Assembly: GCA_005503065.1 (NCBI GenBank)
Contig: SCOE01000037.1
Span: forward strand, 1 to 60,721
Direction of reading: 5' to 3'
DNA from: Comamonadaceae bacterium ALPHA2B
Lineage (GTDB): Bacteria > Pseudomonadota > Gammaproteobacteria > Burkholderiales > Burkholderiaceae_C
Length of the DNA: 60,721 nucleotides
Shown: piece after piece, positions 33,744 through 42,499 of the stretch
Layout: each line of letters opens with the position of its first letter
Numbering within the stretch: position 1 is the first letter of the stretch
Position numbers and translations under genes: made by a program
The notes under the pieces: generated by a model
What the model was told of the DNA's origin: nothing
The model's input: the letters and a program-made list of their open reading frames with translations, nothing else
Databases searched by the model: none

Positions 33744-34751
33744 TTACCGCCCAGGGGTGTAGAGCTTGTCGAACTGGCCGCCGTCGTTGAAGTGCACCTT
33801 CTGCGCTTCACTCAGGCTGCCGAAGAGTTCCTGCACCGTGAACAGCTGCAGCGGCTTGAAGACGGCGGCGTGCTTCTTGAGCACGGCCTGCGAGCGCGGG
33901 CGCAGCGCGTGCTTGGCAGCGATCTCCTGCGCCTCGTCGGAGTACAGCCAGTCCAGGTAGGCCTTCGCCAGCTCGCCGGTGCCCTTCTTGGCAGTCGTGC
34001 GCTCGACGACGGCGACCGGGTTCTCGGCCAGGATGCTGATGCTGGGATACACGGCGTCGACCTTGCCGGCGCCGAACTCGCGGTCGATGGACACCACCTC
34101 CGATTCGAAGGTGATCAGCGCGTCGCCGATGTTGCGCTGCAGGAACGCGGTGGTCGCGTCGCGGCCGCCACGCGCCAGCACCGGCACGTTCTTGAACAGC
34201 TTGCCGACGAACTCTGCGGCCTGCGCATCGGTGCCGCCCTTCTTCTTCACGTAGCCCCATGCGGCCAGGTAGGCGTAGCGGCCGTTGCCGCCGGTCTTGG
34301 GGTTGACGATCACGACCTGCACGCCGGGCTTGACCAGGTCTTCCCAGTCCTTGATGCCCTTGGGGTTGCCGTTGCGCACCAGGAACAGCATGGTCGAGGT
34401 GGTCGGCGCCGCGTTGTCGGGGAACTTCTTCGCCCAGTCCTTGGCCACCACGCCCTTGTCGGCGAGGAACTCGATGTCGGTACTGGTGTTCATCGTCACC
34501 ACGTCCGCATCGAGCCCGTCGGCCACCGCGCGCGCCTGCGCGCTCGAGCCGGCATGCGACTGATCGATCTTCACATCGACGCCCTTGATCTTCTTGTAGT
34601 GCGCGACGAAAGCGGCGTTGTAGTCCTTGTAGAACTCGCGCGCCACGTCGTAGGAGACGTTCAGGAGCTGGTTCTGCGCCCATGCGGCACCCGTGAAGGC
34701 GGATGAGGCGACGACGAGCGCGGCGGCGATGTTCTTGATTCTGGAAGTCAT
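33744..34751 (-). CDS. sbp: Periplasmic sulfate-binding protein
   Basis: Receptor that delivers sulfate to CysTWA. The signal peptide covers residues 1-25 (core [17 protein letters not shown]). The mature protein shows the family stretches [34 protein letters not shown] (sulfate contacts), [14 protein letters not shown] and [14 protein letters not shown]. The 335 residues match Sbp/CysP. ATG 34751 overlaps the upstream hydrolase stop (ATGA), which suggests the hydrolase belongs to the operon. Confidence 0.96.
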   Translation of the reverse strand: MTSRIKNIAAALVVASSAFTGAAWAQNQLLNVSYDVAREFYKDYNAAFVAHYKKIKGVDVKIDQSHAGSSAQARAVADGLDADVVTMNTSTDIEFLADKGVVAKDWAKKFPDNAAPTTSTMLFLVRNGNPKGIKDWEDLVKPGVQVVIVNPKTGGNGRYAYLAAWGYVKKKGGTDAQAAEFVGKLFKNVPVLARGGRDATTAFLQRNIGDALITFESEVVSIDREFGAGKVDAVYPSISILAENPVAVVERTTAKKGTGELAKAYLDWLYSDEAQEIAAKHALRPRSQAVLKKHAAVFKPLQLFTVQELFGSLSEAQKVHFNDGGQFDKLYTPGR

Positions 34752-35335
34752 GTTGCTGTGAAGGTTTCGAAACTCTGGCGCCCGGTCTCCCGCTCCTCGA
34801 AAAGGCGGCTGGGCGCGTCCGTCAGGGATTCGAGCAGGGCCAGCCCAAGGGGCCAGTCGCCGTGTCCCGAATCGACGTTGATGTGGCCGGCATTTTGCAT
34901 CCGGACGAATTCGCTGCCCCAGGCGCGGGCATAGGCCCCCGCGAGGCGCACCGGGCAGAAGGGGTCGTTGCTGCTCGCGACCACGATGCTGCGGTACGGC
35001 AGCCGGGCGTAGGGCACCGGCGCGAAATCGTTGAGCACCGCGCGGCGCTCCGGGTCGGCCGGCGCCACCAGCAGTGCGCCGGCCACCCGGGCCGTGGCCG
35101 CCTCGCCCAGGTGCACCGCGGCGATGCAGCCCAGGCTGTGCGCCGCGATCACCACCGGCCGCTCCTGCGCCAGGATGAGCCGCTCCAGCGCACCCACCCA
35201 CCCCTCGCGCCTGGGCGACACCCAGTCGTCCTGCACCACGCGGCGGGCCGACTGCATGCGCTCCGCCCACAGGCTCTGCCAGTGGCCGGGGCCGGAGTCG
35301 CGCCAGCCGGGGACGATGATGACCGGGGTCGTCAC
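34748..35335 (-). CDS. RBBP9/YdeN-type alpha/beta hydrolase
   Basis: Small serine hydrolase (195 aa) of the RBBP9/YdeN family; substrates of bacterial members are unknown. It has the characteristic start VIIVPGWRDSGPGHWQSLW, the nucleophile elbow AHSLGC with Ser, the acid in SSNDPF and the His in NAGHINVDSGHGDWP. The start is GTG 35335. It lies six bases after the peroxiredoxin gene and overlaps sbp. Why a hydrolase would be coupled to sulfate uptake is not clear; a role on sulfur esters would be speculation. Confidence 0.88.
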   Translation of the reverse strand: MTTPVIIVPGWRDSGPGHWQSLWAERMQSARRVVQDDWVSPRREGWVGALERLILAQERPVVIAAHSLGCIAAVHLGEAATARVAGALLVAPADPERRAVLNDFAPVPYARLPYRSIVVASSNDPFCPVRLAGAYARAWGSEFVRMQNAGHINVDSGHGDWPLGLALLESLTDAPSRLFEERETGRQSFETFTAT

Positions 35336-35341
35336 GGAGAT

Positions 35342-35983
35342 CTACTTGTTCGGCTGAGGGGTCAGGCGCAGGTACGGGCGCACCGCGTTCCAGCCCTTGG
35401 GGAAGCGCTCCTTCAGTTCGGCGGGATCCTGCAGGCTGGGGATGATGACGACGTCGTCGCCGTCCTTCCAGTTGGCGGGCGTGGCGACCTTGTGGCTGTC
35501 GGTGAGCTGCAGCGAGTCGATCACGCGCAGGATCTCGTCGAAATTGCGTCCGGTGCTCGCCGGATAGGTGATGGTGGCGCGCACCACGTGCTTGGGATCG
35601 ATGATGAACACGCTGCGCACGGTGGCCGTGGCCGAGGCGTTCGGATGGATCAGGTCATAGAGCTCGGCCACCTTGCGGTCCGCATCCGCGAGGATGGGGA
35701 AGTTCACCGTGGTGTTCTGCGTCTCGTTGATGTCGCCGATCCACTCCTTGTGCTTGTCGACCGGGTCGACGCTGATGGCGATCGGCTTGACGCCGCGCTT
35801 GGCGAACTCGCCGCCCAGCGCCGCGGTCTTGCCCAGTTCGGTGGTGCACACCGGCGTGAAGTCCGCCGGGTGGGAGAACAACACGACCCATGAATTGCCG
35901 GCCCATTCGTGGAAATGGATCGGGCCTTCGGACGAGTCCTGGGTGAAGTCGGGGGCAGTGTCGCCCAGTCGCAAGGTGGCCAT
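35342..35983 (-). CDS. 1-Cys peroxiredoxin (Prx6-like)
   Basis: Thiol peroxidase that detoxifies peroxides. The 213 residues fit the AhpC/Prx6 group, with DFTPVCTTELG carrying the peroxidatic cysteine C46. The later part lacks the resolving cysteine of 2-Cys enzymes, and the long C-terminal extension (YLRLTP) is typical of Prx6. The conserved Arg is in the TATVRSVFIID region. It appears to open the peroxiredoxin-hydrolase-sbp-cysTWA-dsbB run. Its upstream gap carries a copy of the 60-bp repeat near the lysR end. Confidence 0.95.
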   Translation of the reverse strand: MATLRLGDTAPDFTQDSSEGPIHFHEWAGNSWVVLFSHPADFTPVCTTELGKTAALGGEFAKRGVKPIAISVDPVDKHKEWIGDINETQNTTVNFPILADADRKVAELYDLIHPNASATATVRSVFIIDPKHVVRATITYPASTGRNFDEILRVIDSLQLTDSHKVATPANWKDGDDVVIIPSLQDPAELKERFPKGWNAVRPYLRLTPQPNK

Positions 35984-36099
35984 GTCGCGCGCTCCTGTGG
36001 AACAGATGGGACCGGCGATTGTCGAAAGCGCGCCTACGAACTCAAACGAATATCTGCTTGTTTGATTATGTGGAAGTGCGCATAAGCAGGCTTTTGAAT

Positions 36100-36160
36100 G
36101 CTATGGAAACGATAGCATCCAGGGCCCGTCAGGCGTTGATCAACTCCAGATGATTCGACC
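36100..36160 (+). repeat. Copy (I) of the 60-bp repeat overlapping the lysR 3' end
   Basis: GCTAT-GGAAACG-ATAGC (arms extend to ATGCTAT/ATAGCAT), then a diverged middle and the end CAGATGATTCGACC. The right half runs into the lysR gene and codes for its last ten or so residues and stop. Confidence 0.55.
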
Positions 36161-37073
36161 CGGATCTGAGTTCGTCGTCGCAACGCTGCAGGTGCTCGGC
36201 AAAAAAGTCCAGCAGCAGCCGCACGGCCGGCACCAGCGCCCGCCGTGGCGGATACATCGCGTGGACGATGCCCGAAGGCGGATGCCAGCCGGGCAGCGCC
36301 TCGACCAGCCGGCCGGAACGCAGGTCGTCCTGGCACATGTAGTCTGGCATGAGGCCGGCGCCCACGCCCTGCAGGATGGCAAAGCGCAGCGTCAGCAGGT
36401 CGTTGGCGAGGTAGCGCGGGAAGGGCGTGTAGACGAAGCTGCGCCCCTCGGGGCCCATCAGCAGGGTGCCGGTGCGCGCATCGGCCGCCGACATGGCCAC
36501 CGCGTCGAGTCCGGCCAGGTTCTCCGGCCCCTGCAGCGGTTGGCGGCGCGTCAGCACGTCGGGCGCGGCCACCAGCAGGAGCCGGCTGCGATTGAAGCTG
36601 CGCGCTGCCAGCGTGGCGCTGTTCTCGATCTCGGCGCGCACGCGCAGGGCCATGTCCACGCCCTCCTCCACCGGGTCCACCGGACGGTTGAGCACGCGCA
36701 TCTCGACCGTGACGCCCGGATGGCGCTTCATGAAGATCGGCAGGATCGGCCCGACGCTGCTCTGCGCCAGCGTGACGGGGCAGCTCAGTCGCACGGTGCC
36801 CCGCGGCTCCTTCTGCACCTGGGCCACGGCTTCGGCGCCCGCCTCGGCCGTGTCGCGCACGGCAATGCAGTGGCGCAGGTAGATCTCACCTGCCGGGGTG
36901 AGCGACAGACGCCGCGTGCTGCGTTGCAGCAGCTGCACACCCAGCGATGCTTCCAGTTCCGCCACCCGGCGAGACAGCCGCGACTTGGGCACGTTCAGGG
37001 CCTTGCTGGCTGCGGTGAAGCCGCCCCGCTCCGCCACCTCGGCGAAGAACAGCAGGTCATTCAGGTCTTGCAT
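36129..37073 (-). CDS. LysR-family transcriptional regulator
   Basis: DNA-binding regulator, 314 residues, with an N-terminal winged HTH (FFAEVAERGGFTAASKALNV, SRLSRRVAELEASLGVQLLQ) and a C-terminal effector domain. Sequence is closest in style to the CrgA/AaeR-like group with TLLMGPEGRSF. I chose ATG 37073 because the HTH begins right after it; a longer start at 37112 would overlap the promoter. It is divergent from the azoreductase gene, its likely target. The last ten residues are encoded by repeat-derived DNA. Confidence 0.92.
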   Translation of the reverse strand: MQDLNDLLFFAEVAERGGFTAASKALNVPKSRLSRRVAELEASLGVQLLQRSTRRLSLTPAGEIYLRHCIAVRDTAEAGAEAVAQVQKEPRGTVRLSCPVTLAQSSVGPILPIFMKRHPGVTVEMRVLNRPVDPVEEGVDMALRVRAEIENSATLAARSFNRSRLLLVAAPDVLTRRQPLQGPENLAGLDAVAMSAADARTGTLLMGPEGRSFVYTPFPRYLANDLLTLRFAILQGVGAGLMPDYMCQDDLRSGRLVEALPGWHPPSGIVHAMYPPRRALVPAVRLLLDFFAEHLQRCDDELRSGSNHLELINA

Positions 37074-37106
37074 GGCGTCGATTGTTCTCTTGGCAGGACA
37101 AAGAAT

Positions 37107-37119
37107 CGCCATTTTGGCG
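37107..37119. promoter_or_regulatory. Short inverted repeat in the lysR-azoR divergent region
   Basis: CGCCA-TTT-TGGCG in the 143-base gap between the divergent starts, where LysR-type operators usually lie. Direct TCGATTGATT-like repeats flank it at about 37125 and 37166. No firm promoter hexamers are seen. Confidence 0.35.
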
Positions 37120-37216
37120 GCTTATCGATTGATTGGTGCGCCCATAGACTGATTGCCATGCCGCCTCGATCGATTCATTGCGGGGCGGCGCCCACCACCC
37201 CACCAAGAGGTTTCCC

Positions 37217-37864
37217 ATGAAGCTGCTCCAAGTCGATTCCAGCGTCCTCGGCACCAATTCCGTCTCGCGCCAACTCACGGCCGAGATCACCGCGCAATGG
37301 CGCGCCGCCCATCCCGACACCACCGTCGAATACCTCGATCTCGCCGTCGACACCCCCAACCACTTCAATGCCGACGCGCTGGGCATCAAGGCCGGCCTGC
37401 AGGCCGAGCCCACGGAAGCGCAACGCCGCGAGAACGCCGTCTCCGAGCGCCTGGTGAGCCAGTTCCTGGCGGCCGACGTGATCGTGGTGGGCGCCCCGCT
37501 CTACAACTTCTCGGTGCCCAGCCAGCTCAAGGCCTGGATCGACCGCCTCGCCCAGGCCGGCCGCACCTTCAAGTACACCGAGAAGGGCCCCGTCGGCCTG
37601 GCCGGCGGCAAGGTCGTGATCGTGGCCTCGACGCGTGGCGGCATGTACTCCACCAGCGACGCCGGCAACGCGTTGGAGCATCAGGAAAGCTATCTGAAGG
37701 CCATCCTCGGCTTCTTCGGCATCACCGACGTGCGCATCGTGCGCGCCGAGGGGCTGGCGATGGGCGAGGCTCCCAAGGCCGCCGCACTGGCAGCGGCACG
37801 TGCTGACATCGCCACGGTGACGGCCCGCGCCGCCAACCAGGACCAGGCCACCTTGGCCGCCTGA
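37217..37864 (+). CDS. azoR: FMN-dependent NADH-azoreductase
   Basis: Flavoprotein of the AzoR/acyl-carrier-phosphodiesterase-like fold that reduces azo compounds and quinones with NADH. In 215 residues the flavin-binding start [37 protein letters not shown] and [12 protein letters not shown] are all present. ATG 37217 is preceded by AAGAGG. It is divergent from the LysR gene, the usual arrangement for inducible azoreductases. Confidence 0.93.
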   Translation: MKLLQVDSSVLGTNSVSRQLTAEITAQWRAAHPDTTVEYLDLAVDTPNHFNADALGIKAGLQAEPTEAQRRENAVSERLVSQFLAADVIVVGAPLYNFSVPSQLKAWIDRLAQAGRTFKYTEKGPVGLAGGKVVIVASTRGGMYSTSDAGNALEHQESYLKAILGFFGITDVRIVRAEGLAMGEAPKAAALAAARADIATVTARAANQDQATLAA

Positions 37865-37902
37865 AGCGCCGCCCGCCGACGGCGGGCTGCATGAAAGCCA
37901 AC

Positions 37903-37932
37903 GCGCCGGCGGCCCTTGCGGACCGCCGGCGC
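37903..37932. terminator. Hairpin between convergent azoR and FMN reductase genes
   Basis: GCGCCGGCGG and CCGCCGGCGC pair over 10 bp around a ten-base loop; a second smaller stem GCCCGCC-GAC-GGCGGGC precedes it. There are few Ts on either side, so termination may be Rho-assisted. Confidence 0.5.
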
Positions 37933-37959
37933 GTCGCGTTGGGTGCCTGCCTGCGGCCC

Positions 37960-38514
37960 TCAGCCGTTGTGCGTCTTCACCCAGGCCACGTACTTGTCCA
38001 TCCAGCCCTGGAGGAACTTCTTCGTCGCCTCGTTGCCGACATGGCCCTTGTCGTCGAACAGGTCTTCCTTGTTCTGGATGAAGGCCTCGGGCTGGCCCAG
38101 GGTGGGCACATCGAGGTAGGCCAGCACGTTGCGCAGGTGCTGCTGCGCCAGCGCGGTGCCGATGGCACCGACGGAGACGCCGATCACGCCGGCCGGCTTG
38201 CCGGCCCAGGCGCTCTGGCCGTAGGGCCGCGAGGCCTGGTCGATCGCGTTCTTCAGCACGCCGGGAATCGAGCGGTTGTATTCGGGCGTGACGAACAGCA
38301 GGCCCTGCGCTGCGGCGATCTCGCTCTTGAACTTCAGCACCTCGGGCGCCTGCTTGCCGTCGTGGTCCTGGTTGTACAGGGGCAGGTTGTCGATGCGCAG
38401 ATGCTCGAAGGTGAAATTCTCGGGCGCCAGGTGCGCCAGCGCGAGCGCCAGCTTGCGGTTGAGTGAATCCTGGCGAATGCTGCCGATGACGACGGCGATC
38501 TTGTACTGGCTCAT
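37960..38514 (-). CDS. NADPH-dependent FMN reductase (ChrR/YieF-like)
   Basis: Flavodoxin-fold reductase, 184 residues, with GSIRQDSLNRKLA (FMN phosphate loop), TPEYNRSIPGVLKNAIDQAS (the ChrR/YieF signature) and GVSVGAIGTALAQQHLR. Members reduce quinones, chromate or free flavin. ATG 38514 has GGAG upstream. It stands alone between azoR (convergent) and panE (divergent). Confidence 0.92.
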   Translation of the reverse strand: MSQYKIAVVIGSIRQDSLNRKLALALAHLAPENFTFEHLRIDNLPLYNQDHDGKQAPEVLKFKSEIAAAQGLLFVTPEYNRSIPGVLKNAIDQASRPYGQSAWAGKPAGVIGVSVGAIGTALAQQHLRNVLAYLDVPTLGQPEAFIQNKEDLFDDKGHVGNEATKKFLQGWMDKYVAWVKTHNG

Positions 38515-38651
38515 GAGGGGCTCCTGGCGGTTGGGAGGAGAAGAATCGGAAGACCATTATGGGAGCCGGCGATGACCATGCAGCAGCAACGCCCGCGGCC
38601 TCGGCGCATCATCCGTCCTCCTCCTACATCCTCGACCGCGAGGCAATCCTC

Positions 38652-39581
38652 ATGAGAATCCTGATGGTGGGCGCAGGCGCGCTCGGCGGCTATTTCGGCG
38701 GGCGGCTGCTGGCCGCAGGCCGCGACCTCACTTTCCTCGTCCGCGCGGGCCGCGCGGCGCAGCTCGCGCGGGACGGGCTCGTCGTGCGCAGCCCCAAGGG
38801 CGACCTGCAGATCGATGCGCCGCCGCACGTGCTGGCCGAAGACATCGACCGCCCCTACGACCTCGTCGTGGTCAGCTGCAAGGCCTTCGACCTCGACCCG
38901 ACCATGGACGCCATCGCGCCGGCCGTGGGGCCTGAGACCGCGGTCCTGCCGCTGCTCAACGGCATGGCCCACTACGACCGGCTGGCCCAGCGCTTCGGCG
39001 ACGAGAAGGTGCTCGGCGGACTGTGCATGATCTCCGCGTCGCTCGACGAGCAGGGCCACGTGGTCCACCACAACGACCTCGACGGCCTCACCTTCGGCGA
39101 GCGCAGCGGCGGCCGTTCGGCCCGCGTCGACGCCATCGCCGCGCAGTTCCAGGCCGCGGGCTTCACCGACCACCTGAGCGAGGACATCCTGCAGGACCTG
39201 TGGGAGAAGTGGCTCTTCATCGCCTCGGCGGCCGCACTGACCACGCTGATGCGCGCCAGCGTCGGCGCGGTGCAGGCCGCGGGCGGCGCCGACGTGGCGC
39301 TGGCCCTGGTCGACGAATGTGCAGGCATCGCGGCCCACAACGGCTTCGCGCCGCGCCCGGCCACGCTCGCGCGGGCCCGCGCCATGTTGACGCAGGTGGG
39401 CTCGCCGATGACGGCGTCGATGTACAAGGACATGGCCCGCGGTGCGCGCGTCGAGGCCGACCACATCATCGGCGACCTTCTCGCGCGGGCGCCCGCCGGT
39501 CCGGCATCGCCCTCGGTCCTGCGCGCGGCCTACGTCAATCTCAAGACCTACGAGGTGCAGCGCGCGGCCTCCGCCGCCTGA
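38652..39581 (+). CDS. panE: 2-dehydropantoate 2-reductase
   Basis: Reduces ketopantoate to pantoate with NADPH in pantothenate/CoA synthesis, or acts on a related 2-oxo acid, since several paralogues are usual in Burkholderiales. The 309 residues have the NADP loop VGAGALGGYFGGRL, the catalytic Lys in LWEKWLFIASAAALT, and SMYKDMARGARVEADHIIGD near the end. I chose ATG 38652, where the Rossmann strand begins. It ends 15 bases from the epsC stop on the other strand. Confidence 0.9.
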   Translation: MRILMVGAGALGGYFGGRLLAAGRDLTFLVRAGRAAQLARDGLVVRSPKGDLQIDAPPHVLAEDIDRPYDLVVVSCKAFDLDPTMDAIAPAVGPETAVLPLLNGMAHYDRLAQRFGDEKVLGGLCMISASLDEQGHVVHHNDLDGLTFGERSGGRSARVDAIAAQFQAAGFTDHLSEDILQDLWEKWLFIASAAALTTLMRASVGAVQAAGGADVALALVDECAGIAAHNGFAPRPATLARARAMLTQVGSPMTASMYKDMARGARVEADHIIGDLLARAPAGPASPSVLRAAYVNLKTYEVQRAASAA

Positions 39582-39596
39582 ACCAGGGCCCGGCGC

Positions 39597-40517
39597 TCAA
39601 CAGTCGCCGGGTCGGTTGCCCTTGGCCTTCTGCAGGCTGGCCTGCGTGACGCTGGCGCCGGCCGGCACGTCGTCGGTGATCCACACGTTGCCGCCGATGG
39701 TGGCGCCCTTGCCGATGGTCACGCGTCCGAGGATCGTGGCGCCGGCATAGATCACCACGTCGTCCTCCACCACCGGGTGGCGCGGCAGGCCCTTCTGGAG
39801 GTTGCCCTCGGCGTCGGTCGGGAAGCGCTTGGCCCCCAGCGTCACGGCCTGGTAGAGCCGCACGCGCTGGCCGATCACGGCCGTCTCGCCGATCACGATG
39901 CCGGTGCCGTGGTCCATGAAGAAGCCCGGGCCGATGGTGGCGCCGGGGTGGATGTCGATGCCGGTCTGCGCATGCGCCCGCTCGGCCACGATGCGCGCCA
40001 GCAGCGTGAGGCCCAGCTTGTACAGCGGGTGCGCGATGCGGTGATGGATCATGGCCGTCACGCCCGGGTAGCACAGCAGCACCTCGTCCACGCTGCGCGC
40101 CGCCGGGTCGCCGTGGTAGGCGGCCATCACGTCGGTATCGAGCAGCGCCCGGATCGCCGGCAGCTGCGTCGCGAACTCGCGCGCCCGGGCCAGCGCATCG
40201 GCGCTCACGGCCGCGGCGTCGAAGGCGGTGTGGCGCAGTTCGTGCCGCAGTTCGAGCGTGGCCTGCGTGTGCAGCAGGTGCAGCGCCGCATCGAGCGTGT
40301 GGGCGACGTAGAAGTTCTCGCTCTCCTGCCGCAGGTCGGTCGGGCCCAGGCGCATCGGGAACAGCGCGCCCGTGAGCGCCTCCACCAGTTCGGCCACCAC
40401 CTGTCGGGAGGGCAGTTCGCGCTCGCCGCCGGCCTGCGAGCGCTGCTGCGATTCGCGCCAGTCGTGCCGCACGCGGTGCAGCGAGGCGACGATGTCTTCG
40501 ATGGGGAATGCGCTCAT
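39597..40517 (-). CDS. epsC: Serine O-acetyltransferase (EpsC/SrpH type)
   Basis: Acetylates serine to O-acetylserine, the carbon acceptor of cysteine synthesis. The 306 residues have an N-terminal helical domain and a left-handed beta-helix with hexapeptide repeats; GIDIHPGATIGPGFFMDHGT carries the catalytic His pair, and GNVWITDDVPAGASV is in the last coils. The C-terminus ends in Cys rather than the Ile seen in CysE, so complex formation with cysteine synthase may differ (inference). It links functionally to the sulfate operon 4 kb away. Confidence 0.92.
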   Translation of the reverse strand: MSAFPIEDIVASLHRVRHDWRESQQRSQAGGERELPSRQVVAELVEALTGALFPMRLGPTDLRQESENFYVAHTLDAALHLLHTQATLELRHELRHTAFDAAAVSADALARAREFATQLPAIRALLDTDVMAAYHGDPAARSVDEVLLCYPGVTAMIHHRIAHPLYKLGLTLLARIVAERAHAQTGIDIHPGATIGPGFFMDHGTGIVIGETAVIGQRVRLYQAVTLGAKRFPTDAEGNLQKGLPRHPVVEDDVVIYAGATILGRVTIGKGATIGGNVWITDDVPAGASVTQASLQKAKGNRPGDC

Positions 40518-40935
40518 GGCAATGCCTTGTGTGAGAGTCGGCTCGTGGGTGAGAGCATCGCACGCCTCGGCCAGCGCTGCAGTGTGGCACCTCCGGTGCG
40601 GCCCAGGATGCTACCAAAAGCATAGCTGGCCGCCCTGACGGGGTGGGAACTCCAGCCGTTTCGAGGAAAGAGAACACGGTGTACGTGCTGCTGGGCGATC
40701 CGGAGCCCCTTCACTCTTCCAGCACCGAGATTTCCGCCCCCCGGCTTGCCGCGCCACTGTCACCCGTCAAGGCGAGCAATGTGACCAGAGACAAAAACAA
40801 GCGACCCGAGCCGGATGCAATTCTCGAATGCGGCACCCGGCGGCGGGTTGCCGGTACCCAGGACCACGGCAACTTCCGCGAGCCGGCTGCGGACATTCAT
40901 CGCCCACCTCGCGAGGAGCGACACATGACTGCTTC
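40518..40935. other. 418-bp intergenic region upstream of epsC
   Basis: No supported gene. It holds a degenerate 60-bp repeat (40610-40669). A minus-strand frame (40711-40896, 61 codons) encodes a hydrophobic stretch RLFLSLVTLLALTG that looks like a signal peptide but ends at once, so it may be a gene remnant. Beyond 40680 the base composition becomes less GC-rich, marking the edge of the catabolic cassette. Confidence 0.5.
40610..40669 (+). repeat. Degenerate copy (J) of the 60-bp repeat upstream of epsC
   Basis: GCTAC-CAAAAGC-ATAGC, then TGGCCGCCCTGACGGGGTGGG and a changed end (CCAGCCGTTTCGAGG). It aligns best with copy C. Confidence 0.55.
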
Positions 40936-41703
40936 TCAGGTCGCGGCATGCAGGAGCCGCGAGACCGCCTGCGCCGAACGCACGAGATGACGAGCTATCG
41001 GGCTTTCAAGGTGCAGCTCTGGTGCCAAGCCTATGCCCGCCACAACCATCGCGCCGGTGGCGATTCCATCTGTTCCGACGAACGGATATGCCATGGTGCT
41101 CACGCCTGCATGTCGTTCGTCGGAACCAAACTCCATGCCGTCCTGCGCCCGAATCACCGACAGTCGCGGAAGCAGCCGCTCGAAGCGTTCGATGCCGATC
41201 AGCGCCGCGATCGCATCGTCGCTCATGGTGGACAGCATCGAGCGCCCACTCACCGACTCGTCAATTGGAAAGCGCCAGCCAATTCCGACGATGATGTTCA
41301 GCGGCACAAAGGGGGTCCAGATGCGATCGACAATCACCACCTCGTCCAAAGCGCAGCAGGTGATCGAAACGACCAGCGGTCGATCCCCGACGTCCGCGCG
41401 TTGAATGTCAACCGCAAAAGGCAGCGCCGTGTCGCGCAGCCGTGACGCATGCAGCCGTCCCGCCCCCAGTAGCGTGCACGCCGGCCCGAGGACGTAGCTG
41501 CTGCCTCGCGCTTCGACCATGGCCGCACCGCTGAGCGTGCGCAGCAGCCGATGCACCGTTGTGCGATCAAGTCCGGTAACCGCAGCAAGCTCGAGCGCAG
41601 TCGCACCCTGTGGCCTTCGGGCCAGAACCCGAAGGACTTCCATGGCACGGTCGATCGACTGGACGGACCCGCTGCGTACTGCTGACAAGGCGGTGTTGAC
41701 CAT
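40936..41703 (-). CDS. IclR-family transcriptional regulator
   Basis: Regulator of 255 residues with an N-terminal winged HTH (AMEVLRVLARRPQGATALEL then GLDRTTVHRLLRTLSG) and the C-terminal IclR effector domain (SGRSMLSTMSDDAIAALIG; GAMVVAGIGLAPELH). ATG 41703 overlaps the stop of the enoyl-CoA hydratase gene by one base, so it is the last gene of the operon and probably autoregulated. Two palindromes before the first gene of the operon are its likely binding sites. Confidence 0.9.
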   Translation of the reverse strand: MVNTALSAVRSGSVQSIDRAMEVLRVLARRPQGATALELAAVTGLDRTTVHRLLRTLSGAAMVEARGSSYVLGPACTLLGAGRLHASRLRDTALPFAVDIQRADVGDRPLVVSITCCALDEVVIVDRIWTPFVPLNIIVGIGWRFPIDESVSGRSMLSTMSDDAIAALIGIERFERLLPRLSVIRAQDGMEFGSDERHAGVSTMAYPFVGTDGIATGAMVVAGIGLAPELHLESPIARHLVRSAQAVSRLLHAAT

Positions 41704-42476
41704 CAGTCTTCGCGTTGCATCCGGCCCGCACCCTGTTTGCGCTGTACGACATCGGTGAACTCCGCCGAGCGGGTCACCTCGCGCCGAGCGCTGTCGATCT
41801 CCGCGGCATGCTCGAGTATCTTGCGCCTGCGCTCCAGCAGGACCAATCGTTTCGTGAGCCCAAGCGCAAGCATCGAATTCGCAGCCAACTTCGTGGCGAG
41901 CGAACGAGCAGCGACCAACACGTCCTGCGCGCTGACGCCGTCCACCACGCTGGAGAGCAGCCCCAGCTTCAACGCTTCCGCAGCCTCGAACACCCGGCCA
42001 GACAGCATGATGTCGAGCGCAGCATGCTCGCCGACGATGCCCGGCAGCGTGACCGCGCTCACGCCAGACAGCATTCCGTGCTTGACCTCCGGAAATGCGA
42101 ATCGGGCATTCTTTGTGGCGATCCGGAAGTCGGAATGGATTGCAAGTGTCATACCCATGCCCACCGTGAACCCATGGAGCGCCGCCACCACTGGCTTGTG
42201 GAGTTCGATTCCCACACCAGGAATAGCGTTCATGAGCGTTTCGGTGGACGCCATTTCTCCAGTGCTTTGCATCTCCTTGATGTCCGACCCGGCACAGAAC
42301 GCCTTGTCCCCAGCTCCCGAAATCACGAGAACCTTGCACAAGGGATCGGCGCAAGCGTCGCGCCAGATCTTGCCGAGTGCTTCCTTTGCGGGCACGTCGA
42401 GAGCGTTCATGCGCTCGGGCCGATTGATCAGGACGTGGCCCACGCCATCCGCGCCAAGGGTGTATTCGATGCTCAT
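41703..42476 (-). CDS. Enoyl-CoA hydratase/isomerase family protein
   Basis: Crotonase-fold protein, 257 residues. It shows the oxyanion-hole segments AFCAGSDIKEM and ALHGFTVGMGMTLAIHSDF, then FAFPEVKHGMLSGVSAVTLP, where one acidic residue is retained (PE). Crotonases hydrate, isomerise or cleave acyl-CoAs, and the exact reaction cannot be read off. With the acyl-CoA ligase and dehydrogenase upstream it should act on an activated acid in the same pathway. Confidence 0.9.
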   Translation of the reverse strand: MSIEYTLGADGVGHVLINRPERMNALDVPAKEALGKIWRDACADPLCKVLVISGAGDKAFCAGSDIKEMQSTGEMASTETLMNAIPGVGIELHKPVVAALHGFTVGMGMTLAIHSDFRIATKNARFAFPEVKHGMLSGVSAVTLPGIVGEHAALDIMLSGRVFEAAEALKLGLLSSVVDGVSAQDVLVAARSLATKLAANSMLALGLTKRLVLLERRRKILEHAAEIDSARREVTRSAEFTDVVQRKQGAGRMQRED

Positions 42477-42499
42477 TTTGCCCTTCGGGGTGTACAGAC

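Noticed and set aside
40711-40896. Small minus-strand ORF with a signal-peptide-like stretch
   Set aside because: It stops right after the hydrophobic part, has no ribosome site and no family match; at most a gene remnant.
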